DNA of 64,000 nucleotides from Streptomyces sp. CC228A (GTDB lineage: Bacteria > Actinomycetota > Actinomycetes > Streptomycetales > Streptomycetaceae): NCBI RefSeq assembly GCF_021390935.1, contig NZ_JAJPUI010000013.1, positions 62,001-126,000 of the forward strand, written 5' to 3'. The translations under genes and the position numbers were made by a program. How positions within the stretch are numbered: the first letter of the stretch is position 1; each line of letters opens with the position of its first letter. Of the stretch, positions 51,039 to 59,955 are shown piece after piece. A model generated the notes under the pieces. The model searched no databases and was not told the DNA's origin. It saw nothing but the letters and a program-made list of their open reading frames with translations.

Positions 51039-52532
51039 CTACGCCTGCTTCGTGCCGAGCTTCTTCACCTGCTCCTTCGGCATGGAGACGAGGATCTCGT
51101 CGCGCAGGTCGTCGATCTTCGTGTAGTTCGCGTAGCGGGCGGTGAGCCGGTACATCTCGCGCAGCCGGTCCCAGGTGCGCTGCGACGAGTTCGCGCTCAT
51201 CGAGTTCAGCGCGAGCCGGGCGTAGCGGTCCGCCTGCTCGGGGTCGTCCGCGATGAAGCAGGCCGACGCCATGGACAGGTTGTCGAAGATCTTGGAGCGT
51301 TCCCGGCCGTCGACCCGCAGGTCCAGGGCCTTCTGCGCGTAGTACTGGGCCTGCTTGGCGGCGTTCGGGTCGTGCTCGGCGAGGGTGCGGTAGGCGAGCG
51401 CCTGCATCCCGTACAGGTCCTCGTCCTTGAACGTCTGCATCCAGTTCGGCAGGGCCTCGTCGTTGCGGTGCGCGACGAACAGGTCCTCGGCCTCGCCCAG
51501 GGTGCGCCGCATGGCCTGACCGCGGCCGAGGGCCGCCTGCGCCCACGCCTCGATGGTGTGGAGCATCGCCTGTGTGCGCGGCAGGATCTCCGCGCCGGCG
51601 CCGGCGCGGGCCAGTTTCATCAGGTCGAGGGCCTCGTCGGGGCGGCCCAGGTGCACCATCTGGCGGGCGGCGCGGGACAGCGCCTCGCCGGCGCGGGGCC
51701 GGTCGCCCCCTTCGCGGGCCGCGTGAGCGGCGATGAGGAAGTACTTCTGGGCGGTCGGCTCCAGGCCGACGTCGTGGGACATCCAGCCGGCGAGGACAGC
51801 GAGGTTGGCGGCGACGCCCCACAGGCGCCGCTGGATGGCGTCGGGGTGGCGGTAGGCGAGCATGCCGCCCACCTCGTTGAGCTGGCCGACGACGGCCTTG
51901 CGCTGGAGCCCGCCGCCCTTGGCGGCGTCCCAGCGGCGGAACACCTCGACGGAGGTCTCCAGCTCGTCGATCTCCTGCCAGCCGATCGGGGCCGCCTCGT
52001 AGCGGTCGAAGCCGACGGGTTCGGCGTGCAGGGCCTCGGTGCGGGCGTGGGGGGGCTTCTGGTGCGGGGTGTCGGTGCGGAACCAGTCGTGGAGAGCGCC
52101 GGTGATGACGGAGCCACCGGTGATCGCGGCGCCTGCGGTCACCAAGCCGCGTCGGTTGAGCATGAGGTCCATTCCCGTGAATTCGGTGAGGACCGCGGCC
52201 ATACGGTCGGGCGCCCAGGGCAGCCCGTCAGGGTTGTCGGTGCTCCTGACGTCCCGCCGTTTCCCGGCGCGCCCGCGTCGTACGAACCCGAGGTCCTCGA
52301 TGGTCACGACACGGCCGAGTCGCTCGGTGAACAGGGCTGCCAGCACCTTCGGTACCGGATCCCGGGGGATCTCCCCCATGTCGATCCAGCGCCGCACCCG
52401 CGAGGTGTCGGTGGCCAGCTGCGGGTGGCCCATGGCCGCCGCCTGCCGGTTCACCAGCCGCGCGAGTTCGCCTTTCGACCAGCCGGACAGTCCGAAGAGG
52501 TCGGAGAGGCGGGTGTTGGGTTGTCCTGTCAC
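51039..52532 (-). CDS. nsdA: NsdA-like negative regulator of differentiation
   Basis: 497 residues. N-terminal DNA-binding-like region LSDLFGLSGWSKGELARLVN, then RQAAAMGHPQLATDTSRVRR and WIDMGEIPRDPVPKVLAALF, and a short hydrophobic stretch (AGAAITGGSVITGAL). A long TPR-like helical domain (~190-490) follows, with GLQRKAVVGQLNEVGGMLAYRHP, AAREGGDRPRAGEALSRAAR and SKIFDNLSMASACFIADDPEQADRYARLAL. It follows the Streptomyces NsdA pattern, a negative regulator of sporulation and antibiotic production. It is divergent from the APH-like kinase gene, the usual neighbour as I recall it. Confidence 0.78.
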   Translation of the reverse strand: MTGQPNTRLSDLFGLSGWSKGELARLVNRQAAAMGHPQLATDTSRVRRWIDMGEIPRDPVPKVLAALFTERLGRVVTIEDLGFVRRGRAGKRRDVRSTDNPDGLPWAPDRMAAVLTEFTGMDLMLNRRGLVTAGAAITGGSVITGALHDWFRTDTPHQKPPHARTEALHAEPVGFDRYEAAPIGWQEIDELETSVEVFRRWDAAKGGGLQRKAVVGQLNEVGGMLAYRHPDAIQRRLWGVAANLAVLAGWMSHDVGLEPTAQKYFLIAAHAAREGGDRPRAGEALSRAARQMVHLGRPDEALDLMKLARAGAGAEILPRTQAMLHTIEAWAQAALGRGQAMRRTLGEAEDLFVAHRNDEALPNWMQTFKDEDLYGMQALAYRTLAEHDPNAAKQAQYYAQKALDLRVDGRERSKIFDNLSMASACFIADDPEQADRYARLALNSMSANSSQRTWDRLREMYRLTARYANYTKIDDLRDEILVSMPKEQVKKLGTKQA

Positions 52533-52763
52533 GTCAAGCCCCCAGGTTCTCGGCTGAGTTGACAGTAGCCCTCCGCCAGGGGGGTGGCGACTATTCGCCA
52601 GGGTTCGCCAGGGTGCGCAAGCTGTTTAGCCACCCGCAGCCCGGTGTCAGGTAGGAAAGCGCCACCCCGTCCCGACGACGGCCCTCATTCCCCAGGGTGT
52701 CGGCAGGCGGCGGGACGGGGGAGCGTACGGAGTCGTCGGCACGCGAAGGGATCTGTCTCGCCC

Positions 52764-53879
52764 ATGTACACAGCATCGTCCTCCGTGTCCGCCCCGCCCC
52801 GTCCCCGTACCGCGCCGGTCGGCGGCGGACCGTACCTGGACCCCGCCGCGGTGGGGCGCGCCAGGCGGTGGGCGGGGGCGGCGACCGGACCGCTCAGCGG
52901 CAGGATCGACCTGTCGGGCCCGCAGGGGGCCCAGCTCCGCAAGGCCATCGGGGCGGTCCACCGCATCTGCCCGGAGTTCAACCCGGTGCAGGTGATGCGG
53001 CGCAGCGGACGCTCGGTGCTGCTGATCGGCACGACCGGCCGGACCACCGCCGTCGCGAAGTGTTTACTGGACCACTCCCCCGCGTGGGTCGAGCGGTTCC
53101 GGCACGAGATCACCGCGTACCGCACGTTCGTCCGGCACCGGCCGCCGGTGCGGGCGCCGCGGCTGATCGCGGCGGACCCGGACAACTGCGTGCTGGTCAT
53201 GGAGCGCATGCCGGGGCGGGCGGCCGCGCTGAGCCGCCACCCGGTGGAGGCGCCGCCGCGGGCGGACATCCGCGCGGTGCTCGGCGCGATCGCCCGGCTC
53301 AACGCGTGGCGGCCGCCGGCCGGCACGTTCGGCGCGCCCCTGGACTACCCCTCGCGGATCGCCCGCTTCCACGAGCTGGGGCTCTTCACCGACCGGGACC
53401 GCGACGACCTGCAGAAGCTGCTGCACGGGCTGGCGCAGGGTCAGGGGCGGCACGGTCTGGGGCAGTTCTGCCACGGCGACGCGCTGCTGTCGAACATGCT
53501 GCTGTCGCCGGCCGGCCCGGTGCTCGTCGACTGGGAGCACGCGGGCTGGTACCTGCCGGGGTACGACCTGGCGACGCTGTGGACGGTGCTGGGTGACGCG
53601 CCGGTGGCGCGGCGGCAGATCAGTCAGCACGCGCAGGCGAACGGACCTGCGGCGCGGGACGCGTTCCTGGTGAACCTGATGCTGGTGCTGACGCGGGAGA
53701 TACGGACGTACGAGACGGCGGTGCAGCGGACCATACGGGAGGCTCCGCCGGCCGGCTCGGTCCCCCTGCAGCCCGGGGCCGTCGCGCCCGGTGAGGAGCA
53801 GCGGCTGCTGCTGCGGCGGCTGCACGACGACATCGCGTTGGCGCGCAGAGCCGTACGGGCGGCCGTCGGCACGCGCTGA
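52764..53879 (+). CDS. Aminoglycoside-phosphotransferase-fold kinase
   Basis: 371 residues from the ATG at 52764. The N-terminal lobe contains RSGRSVLLIGTTGRTTAVAKCL, with the invariant Lys. The catalytic loop reads QFCHGDALLSNMLLSPAGP (HGD-N) and the metal site VLVDWEHAGWYLPGYDLATLW. The substrate is unknown: the family includes antibiotic kinases, choline/ethanolamine kinases and regulatory kinases. Adjacency to the nsdA-like gene suggests a housekeeping developmental role rather than resistance. A large hairpin follows the gene. Confidence 0.8.
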   Translation: MYTASSSVSAPPRPRTAPVGGGPYLDPAAVGRARRWAGAATGPLSGRIDLSGPQGAQLRKAIGAVHRICPEFNPVQVMRRSGRSVLLIGTTGRTTAVAKCLLDHSPAWVERFRHEITAYRTFVRHRPPVRAPRLIAADPDNCVLVMERMPGRAAALSRHPVEAPPRADIRAVLGAIARLNAWRPPAGTFGAPLDYPSRIARFHELGLFTDRDRDDLQKLLHGLAQGQGRHGLGQFCHGDALLSNMLLSPAGPVLVDWEHAGWYLPGYDLATLWTVLGDAPVARRQISQHAQANGPAARDAFLVNLMLVLTREIRTYETAVQRTIREAPPAGSVPLQPGAVAPGEEQRLLLRRLHDDIALARRAVRAAVGTR

Positions 53880-53899
53880 GCGTAGGCGGGCGGCACGGG

Positions 53900-53948
53900 C
53901 GACGCGCCGTGCATCGGGTGCCGTGGGCACCTGGTGCACGGCGCGTCG
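53900..53948. terminator. Long perfect hairpin after the APH-fold kinase gene
   Basis: CGACGCGCCGTGCA pairs perfectly with TGCACGGCGCGTCG (14 bp). Its 21-nt loop contains a second hairpin (GGTGCC-GTG-GGCACC). It is a strong structure 20 bp after the stop codon, without a T-tract. Confidence 0.78.
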
Positions 53949-54137
53949 GCATGTGCGGGGGCGGACGCCGCGGGGCGCGCACGGGGCGCATTCGAACGGA
54001 TGGCGGGGCGTGCACTCGTTCATCTGACGAACGGCGCGGGGGCGCGTGGGGCGCGCGGGCGGGGGTAGGGCTGGCGCCGTACGCCGCGGGCCGCTGCACG
54101 CCCGGGGCGCTTCGTACACCGAAAGGCATGGACACGC

Positions 54138-56378
54138 ATGGCACAGCCGTTCGTACTCCCCGAGTTCTACGTGCCGTACCCGGCGCGGCTCAACCCGCAT
54201 GTGGACACCGCCCGGGCGCACACCGGCGCGTGGGCGCGGCGGATGGGCATGCTGGAGGGCTCGGGCGTCTGGGAGCAGCACGACCTCGACTCCCACGACT
54301 ACGCGCTGCTGTGCGCGTACACCCACCCGGACTGCGACGCCGAAGCGCTGTCGCTGGTGACCGACTGGTACGTGTGGGTGTTCTTCTTCGACGACCACTT
54401 CCTGGAGCTCTTCAAGCGCACCCAGGACCGGCAGGGCGGCAAGGCGCACCTGGACCGGCTGCCGCTCTTCATGCCGAAGGACCTGGCGGAGCCGGTGCCG
54501 GCGCCGGAGAACCCGGTGGAGGCGGGTCTGGCCGACCTGTGGCGGCGGACCGTGCCCGCGATGTCTGCGGCGTGGCGGGAGCGGTTCGCGGAGGCGACGG
54601 AGCACCTGCTGAACGAGTCGCTGTGGGAGCTGTCGAACATCAACGAGGGACGGGTCGCCAATCCCGTCGAGTACGTCGAGATGCGCCGCAAGGTGGGCGG
54701 CGCCCCGTGGTCCGCGGGACTCGTCGAGTACGCGGCGGGCGCGGAGGTCCCCGAGCGGGTGGCGGGCGCGCGGCCGCTGCGGGTGCTGCGCGACACGTTC
54801 TCCGACGCCGTGCACCTGCGCAACGACCTGTTCTCGTACCAGCGCGAGGTGGAGGACGAGGGGGAGAACAGCAACGGCGTGCTGGTCCTGGAGCGGTTCC
54901 TCGGCTGCTCCACGCAGGAGGCGGCCGACGCGGTCAACGACCTGCTGACGTCGCGGCTCCAGCAGTTCGAGCACACGGCGCTCACCGAGGTGCCGGCACT
55001 GTGCGCGGAGAAGGGCCTGGGCCCGGACGAGGCCGCCGCCGTCCTGGCGTACGCGAAGGGCCTCCAGGACTGGCAGTCGGGCGGCCACGAGTGGCACCTG
55101 CGCTCCAGCCGGTACATGAACGAGGGGGCGCTGCGGGGTGTCCCGGGCGGCGGCGGCTTCGGCATGGCGGCCGCCTCGCTGCGGCTGCCGCGCCGCGCGG
55201 AGAAGGCGCGGTGGCGCGGCTTTTCGCACCGGCCGTACGAGCGGGTCGGGCCGTCCCTGGTGCCGCCGGTCGAGATGCCGTTCGCGCTGACGCTGAACCC
55301 GCACCTGGAACGGGCGCGGGCGGCCTGTGTGGCGTGGTGCCGGGACATGGGCCTCCTGGAGCCGCAGCCCGGCCTGCCCCAGTCGGGGGTGTGGCACGAG
55401 CGGAAGCTCGTGGGCTTCGACCTGCCGCTGTGCGCGGCGGGCCTGCACCCGGGCGCCGGCTCGGAGGAGCTGGACCTGGCATCGCAGTGGCTGGCCTGGG
55501 GCACCTACGGCGACGACCTGTACCCGGTGCTGTACGGGCGGCCGCGGGACGTGGCGGGGGCGCGGGCGCAGAACGACCGGCTGAAACTGTTCATGCCGCT
55601 CGACGCGGCGCACGGTGCCGTGCCGGAGCCCGCCAACGCCCTGGAGCGGGGCCTGGCGGACCTGTGGCGGCGGACGGCCGGACCGATGAGCGACCGGGAC
55701 CGGGGGGCGTTCCGCGACGCCGTGGAGGTCATGATCGCGAGCTGGGCGTGGGAGCTGGCGAACGTGGCGCAGGGCCGCGTCCCCGATCCGGTGGACTACA
55801 TCGAGATGCGCCGGGCGACCTTCGGTGCCGACATGACGATGGCGCTGGGCCGGATCGGGCGCGGCAACCGGGTGCCGCCGGAGATCTGGCGGAGCGGTCC
55901 GGTGCGGGCGCTGGAGAACGCGGCCGTGGACTTCGCGACGCTGATGAACGACCTCTTCTCGTACCAGAAGGAGATCGAGTTCGAAGGCGAGGTCCACAAC
56001 TGCTGCCTCGTGGTGCAGAACTTCTTCGACGTGGACTACCCGACGGCGGTGGACATCACCGCCGACCTGATGCACGCGCGGCTGCGGCAGTTCCGGCACG
56101 TCGCCGCCCACGAGTTCCCCGTGCTGTACGAGGACCACGGCCTGGACGCGGGGACACGGGAGGTGCTGGACGGGTACGTCAAGGAGTTGCAGGACTGGAT
56201 GGCCGGCATCCTGCACTGGCACCGGCACGTCGAGCGGTACGACGAGGCGGTGCTGCTGCGGCACCGGGCGGAGGAGACCGGGGCGGCGGTGCCTTCGGTG
56301 CCGTCGCTGAACGGTCCGACGGGCCTGGGGACGTCGGCGGCCCGCCTGACGCCCCGGCCGGCCGCGGCGGCGCGGTAG
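54138..56378 (+). CDS. geoA: Germacradienol/geosmin synthase
   Basis: 746 residues forming two terpene cyclase domains. The N-terminal domain has the aspartate-rich motif DDHFLE (residues 85-90) and the NSE motif NDLFSYQRE (starting Asn229). It converts farnesyl diphosphate to germacradienol. The C-terminal domain (~375 onward) has DDLYP and NDLFSYQKE and completes conversion to geosmin with loss of acetone. Opening (FVLPEFYVPYPARLNPH) and length match Streptomyces geosmin synthases. It acts in the cytoplasm and is usually expressed with sporulation. It appears monocistronic. Confidence 0.97.
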   Translation: MAQPFVLPEFYVPYPARLNPHVDTARAHTGAWARRMGMLEGSGVWEQHDLDSHDYALLCAYTHPDCDAEALSLVTDWYVWVFFFDDHFLELFKRTQDRQGGKAHLDRLPLFMPKDLAEPVPAPENPVEAGLADLWRRTVPAMSAAWRERFAEATEHLLNESLWELSNINEGRVANPVEYVEMRRKVGGAPWSAGLVEYAAGAEVPERVAGARPLRVLRDTFSDAVHLRNDLFSYQREVEDEGENSNGVLVLERFLGCSTQEAADAVNDLLTSRLQQFEHTALTEVPALCAEKGLGPDEAAAVLAYAKGLQDWQSGGHEWHLRSSRYMNEGALRGVPGGGGFGMAAASLRLPRRAEKARWRGFSHRPYERVGPSLVPPVEMPFALTLNPHLERARAACVAWCRDMGLLEPQPGLPQSGVWHERKLVGFDLPLCAAGLHPGAGSEELDLASQWLAWGTYGDDLYPVLYGRPRDVAGARAQNDRLKLFMPLDAAHGAVPEPANALERGLADLWRRTAGPMSDRDRGAFRDAVEVMIASWAWELANVAQGRVPDPVDYIEMRRATFGADMTMALGRIGRGNRVPPEIWRSGPVRALENAAVDFATLMNDLFSYQKEIEFEGEVHNCCLVVQNFFDVDYPTAVDITADLMHARLRQFRHVAAHEFPVLYEDHGLDAGTREVLDGYVKELQDWMAGILHWHRHVERYDEAVLLRHRAEETGAAVPSVPSLNGPTGLGTSAARLTPRPAAAAR

Positions 56379-56562
56379 CGCGGAGGAAGGGGAGGAGGCG
56401 AGGCCCGGCGGCGGGCTTCATGTCGGCCCAGGCCCGCCGGTGGCGGATGCGGGCGGCGGTACGGCCGCGCGGGGGCGCGGCGCGGGCGCAGGCCCCGCAC
56501 CGTGTGCTCCCCGTCGTGGAGGAACGTACCGGCGGACCGGAGACGGGCCGCCGGTACGTCTC

Positions 56563-56955
56563 TCAGGGGCGGCGGGCGCCGCGGAGCTGGTCCAGTTCGC
56601 GGCGCTCGCGCTTGGTGGGACGGCCCGCTCCGCGGTCGCGGACGGCGGCGAGGGCCACGTGCTCGCGGGGCGGCGGGGCCGGGGTGCGGTCCGTGTACGC
56701 CTCGGCGGCTGCGGGGGCGCCGACGCGCTTGGCGAGCGGCTGCCGCACCTCGACGATGCGCTCGCGTCCCGCGTGGAAGACGCGCACCTCGTCGCCCGGC
56801 TTCACGTGCTGGGCGGGTTTGGCGCGGTCGCCGTTGACCTTGACGTGCCCGGCGCGGCAGGCCGTGGCGGCCTGCGAACGGGTCTTGGTGAGCCGCACGG
56901 CCCAGATCCAGCTGTCGACGCGTACGGTCGCGGAGGTCTCAGGGGTTGCTGCCAT
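56563..56955 (-). CDS. S4-domain RNA-binding protein, Hsp15-like
   Basis: 130 residues. The S4 fold is clear: RVDSWIWAVRLTKTRSQAATACRAGHVKVNGDRAKPAQHVKPGDEVRV, followed by a basic tail (GRPTKRERRELDQLRGARRP) common in Hsp15-type ribosome-associated proteins. These bind stalled 50S-peptidyl-tRNA complexes. It ends about 185 bp from the convergent geoA gene and shares direction with the downstream-numbered hypothetical gene. Confidence 0.87.
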   Translation of the reverse strand: MAATPETSATVRVDSWIWAVRLTKTRSQAATACRAGHVKVNGDRAKPAQHVKPGDEVRVFHAGRERIVEVRQPLAKRVGAPAAAEAYTDRTPAPPPREHVALAAVRDRGAGRPTKRERRELDQLRGARRP

Positions 56956-56970
56956 GGTGTCCGGTGAACG

Positions 56971-57471
56971 TCAGCCCTGCTGGAAGAGTTCCGCGGGGAG
57001 CGGCTTGAGCAGCGCGTACAGGTCGTCGGTGATGGGGCGGTCCCAGCTGGCGATGGTCACCAGGACGTTGTCGCTGCGGTCGAACTGGACGCAGGAGATG
57101 CGGCTCTCGGTGAGCTTGAGGCGGCGCACGATGAGCAGGTTGTCGCCCTGCATGACCGGGACGTCCTCGGTCTCGGCGACCTCGACGTGGTCGTCCCGCT
57201 CCAGGGCCGCGAGGAGCTGGGCCACCTCGAAGGGGATCTGCCCCTCGGCCAGGTCGCGGGCCGGGGAGCCCTCCGGCAGGTTGCCGATGATCATCGCGGG
57301 GCCGCGGCCGCCGAACAGGTCGTAGCGCAGGAAGACGCCCTGGCAGCTGCCGTCGGGGGCGGGGAGCAGACCGGCACCGAGGTTGCCGGGCCAGTCGCCG
57401 GGGTCCATGGCCAGGACGTCGAAGTCCGGGCCCGCGGGGGTGGCGGGGCTGCGGCGGCGGAGGAACGACAT
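56971..57471 (-). CDS. Conserved hypothetical protein
   Basis: 166 residues from the ATG at 57471. No membrane segment or signal peptide. The sequence (DFDVLAMDPGDWPGNLGAGL, YDLFGGRGPAMIIGNLPEG, QGDNLLIVRRLKLTESRISC) is well formed with normal Streptomyces codon bias and probably belongs to a conserved actinomycete family of unknown function. It lies 15 bp upstream of the S4 gene in the same direction, so the two likely form an operon. Confidence 0.75.
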   Translation of the reverse strand: MSFLRRRSPATPAGPDFDVLAMDPGDWPGNLGAGLLPAPDGSCQGVFLRYDLFGGRGPAMIIGNLPEGSPARDLAEGQIPFEVAQLLAALERDDHVEVAETEDVPVMQGDNLLIVRRLKLTESRISCVQFDRSDNVLVTIASWDRPITDDLYALLKPLPAELFQQG

Positions 57472-58492
57472 GGTGCCATGGTACGTGGCCGGGGGTGCGG
57501 CGCGGCGAGCGGGGCGGGGAGGCCGCGCGGCCGGGAGGGGCGGGCGCGGCGGCGGCGCCGGCGGAGGCGGTCCCGGGGCGGGCGGGCGCGCGCGGGGTGT
57601 GCCGGGAGGCGGCGGTTTCACCGGTACGGGCGACCGCTCGGGGGCAAGTGGGGCGGCTGTGGCGGGGGTTGCGCGGTGCCGTGCGGCGGCCGCGGGAACG
57701 GGCCGCGGCGCGGCGGCCTGACTCGGCACCGCGACGGCGGGCGGCGGTGGCACGGTGGGCCACCGACCGGGGACCCCGGACCGGCGGGGGTGGGCGAAGG
57801 GGCGGGATGTCGGCGCGGCGGGGCGGCGGGGCGGCGGGGCGGCGGCACGATGGGAGGTGGGGCGGTGGGAGGCGGGAGGTGGGGCGGCGCCCGCTGTGGG
57901 GCGGCCCCTGCTGTGGGCCGCCGGTGAACGCTGAGGTCGGCAGGGCGGCGGCGGGCCGCGGGCCCGCGGCGGCCGCGCACCGCCGGCTGCGGTCGAGTGC
58001 CGCGGGAGGCCCGCGCAGGGCTTGGGCGAGGAGTGCGGGTGCCGTTGCCGACGCGGATCGGCGGGTGCCCGGCCCGGCGCCGGCTCGCGGGGGACTGCGC
58101 CGGGGCCAGGGGGATGGAGCAGGGGCCAGGGCCGCCGGAGGAGGGCGGGGACGGTGCTTCCCGGCGCCCGCCGGAGGACGGCCGGGGGTGGTGGACGGCG
58201 GACCCGCCGAGGACGGCCAGCGGGCGGCGGACCTGCCGGACAACGGCCGGGCGGAGGCGGTCGGCGGGCGGCGGACCTGCCGGAGGACGGCCAGCGGGCG
58301 GCGGGCGGCGGACCCGCCGGAGGGCGGCCAGGGGGCGGCGGGCGGCGGGTGGCGTCCCGCCGGTGCTGCGGGGCCCGGCCTCGGCCGCTCGGTTCACGCC
58401 TTGCGTCGGGGGTCCGTTCCCGCACGGGAGCGGGTAGGGAGATGGGGTACGCCCGGTGAGGCACCGGGGGGTGGACGGGAAGGCGGAGGCGG
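57472..58492. repeat. 1-kb repeat-filled spacer
   Basis: No gene is supported. Two repeat blocks dominate. About 57795-57905 has GCGGGGCGGCGGGGCGGCGG and GGGAGGTGGGGCGG units. About 58140-58345 has 30-45 bp units of the type GGCGGACCTGCCGGA-GACGGCCAGCGG repeated about five times. Frames are Arg/Gly/Pro-rich on both strands. Confidence 0.7.
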
Positions 58493-59782
58493 ATGGTGCT
58501 GGACGGGCTCGACGACGGGGAGCGGCTGGAGCGTCCGGAGCTGGCGGCGCTCCAGCTGGAGAGGGTCCGGGCGACACTGCGGCACGCGTACGCGAACGTC
58601 CCTTTCCACCGGCGGTCGTTCGATGCGGCGGGCCTGCGGCCCGAGGACTGCCGCAGCCTGGCCGACCTCGGCCGGTTCCCGTTCACCACCAAGGCGGACC
58701 TGCGGGAGCAGTACCCGTTCGGGATGTTCGCGGTGGACCGGTCGCGGGTCCGGCGGATCCACGCGTCCAGCGGGACGACCGGGCAGCCGACGGTGGTCGG
58801 CTACACGGAGCGGGACCTGGACGTGTGGGCCGACGTGGTGGCGCGGTCGCTGCGCGCCGCGGGCGTCCGTCCCGGCCACGTCGTGCATGTGGCGTACGGA
58901 TACGGCCTGTTCACGGGCGGGCTGGGGGCGCACGCGGGTGCGGAGCGGCTCGGGTGCACGGTGGTGCCGGCCTCGGGCGGGATGACGGCCCGCCAGGTGC
59001 GGCTGGTCCTGGACCTCCGACCGGAGGTGATCATGGTGACGCCTTCGTACATGCTGACGCTGCTGGACGAGTTCGAGCGGCAGGGCGTCGACCCGCGGTC
59101 GACATCGCTGCGGGTGGGCCTGTTCGGTGCCGAGCCGTGGACCGAGGGGATGCGGCGGGAGATCGAGGAGCGGTGCGCGCTCGACGCCGTCGACATCTAC
59201 GGACTGTCGGAGGTGATGGGGCCCGGCGTGGCGCAGGAGTGCGTGGAGACCAAGGACGGGCTGCACGTCTGGGAGGACCACTTCTACCCCGAGGTCGTGG
59301 ACCCGGTGACCGGTGAGGTGCTGCCGGACGGCGAGCGGGGGGAGCTGGTGTTCACCTCGCTGACCAAAGAGGCCATGCCGGTGGTGCGCTACCGGACGCG
59401 GGACCTGACGCGGCTGCTGCCGGGCACGGCACGGGTGTTCCGCCGGATGGAGAGGGTCACCGGGCGCAGCGACGACATGCTGGTGGTGCGGGGGGTGAAC
59501 GTGTTCCCGACGCAGATCGAGGAGGTGCTGCTGCGCACGCCGGGGCTGGCGCCGCACTTCCAGCTGCGGCTGACGCGGGAAGGCCGGCTGGACGCCCTGG
59601 CGGTACGGGTGGAGGCGCGGGCGGACGCGTCGGCGGACGACCGGGAGGCGGCCGCGCGGGCGGTGGCCGCCGCGGTGAAGGACGGCGTCGGCGTGTCGGT
59701 GGGGGTGGAGGTCGTGGACCCGGAGACGCTGGAGCGGTCGGTCGGCAAGATCCGGCGGGTCGTGGACCTGCGGGCCGGGTAG
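58493..59782 (+). CDS. paaK: Phenylacetate-CoA ligase-like adenylate-forming enzyme
   Basis: 429 residues. ANL-type motifs of PaaK: PFTTKADLREQYPFGMFAV, the phosphate loop HASSGTTGQPTVVGYT, VIMVTPSYMLTLLDEF, LRVGLFGAEPWTEGMR, DIYGLSEVMGPGVAQECV, and the C-terminal RSDDMLVVRGVNVFPTQIEE. It joins phenylacetate to CoA with ATP, the first step of aerobic phenylacetate breakdown. No other paa genes are present here, so it may serve another aryl acid or a secondary pathway. A GC-rich hairpin follows its stop. Confidence 0.9.
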   Translation: MVLDGLDDGERLERPELAALQLERVRATLRHAYANVPFHRRSFDAAGLRPEDCRSLADLGRFPFTTKADLREQYPFGMFAVDRSRVRRIHASSGTTGQPTVVGYTERDLDVWADVVARSLRAAGVRPGHVVHVAYGYGLFTGGLGAHAGAERLGCTVVPASGGMTARQVRLVLDLRPEVIMVTPSYMLTLLDEFERQGVDPRSTSLRVGLFGAEPWTEGMRREIEERCALDAVDIYGLSEVMGPGVAQECVETKDGLHVWEDHFYPEVVDPVTGEVLPDGERGELVFTSLTKEAMPVVRYRTRDLTRLLPGTARVFRRMERVTGRSDDMLVVRGVNVFPTQIEEVLLRTPGLAPHFQLRLTREGRLDALAVRVEARADASADDREAAARAVAAAVKDGVGVSVGVEVVDPETLERSVGKIRRVVDLRAG

Positions 59783-59787
59783 CCGGC

Positions 59788-59819
59788 CGGGCCCGGCTCG
59801 GCGAGCGGGGCCGGGCCCG
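59788..59819 (+). terminator. Hairpin after paaK
   Basis: CGGGCCCGGC pairs with GCCGGGCCCG (10 bp) across a ~12-nt loop, six bases after the paaK stop. No T-tract. Confidence 0.65.
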
Positions 59820-59955
59820 TGCCGCTGTTCGCGGTGGCACGGGGACCGGTGCCGCTCGGCGGGGTGTACGCGGCGGGCGCCGCTGCCGTGGCGGCGGGCG
59901 CACGGGGCCGGGCGCACTGCCCGGCCCGAGGTAGGGGTGCCGGAAGGGGCGTCGG

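Noticed and set aside
53064..56264. A 1,066-codon open frame on the - strand opposite geosmin synthase
   Set aside because: Shadow of geoA and the APH-fold gene caused by GC-rich codons; no motif, no RBS.
58493..59782. A phenylacetate catabolic operon
   Set aside because: Only the CoA ligase is present; no paaABCDE or downstream genes within the window.
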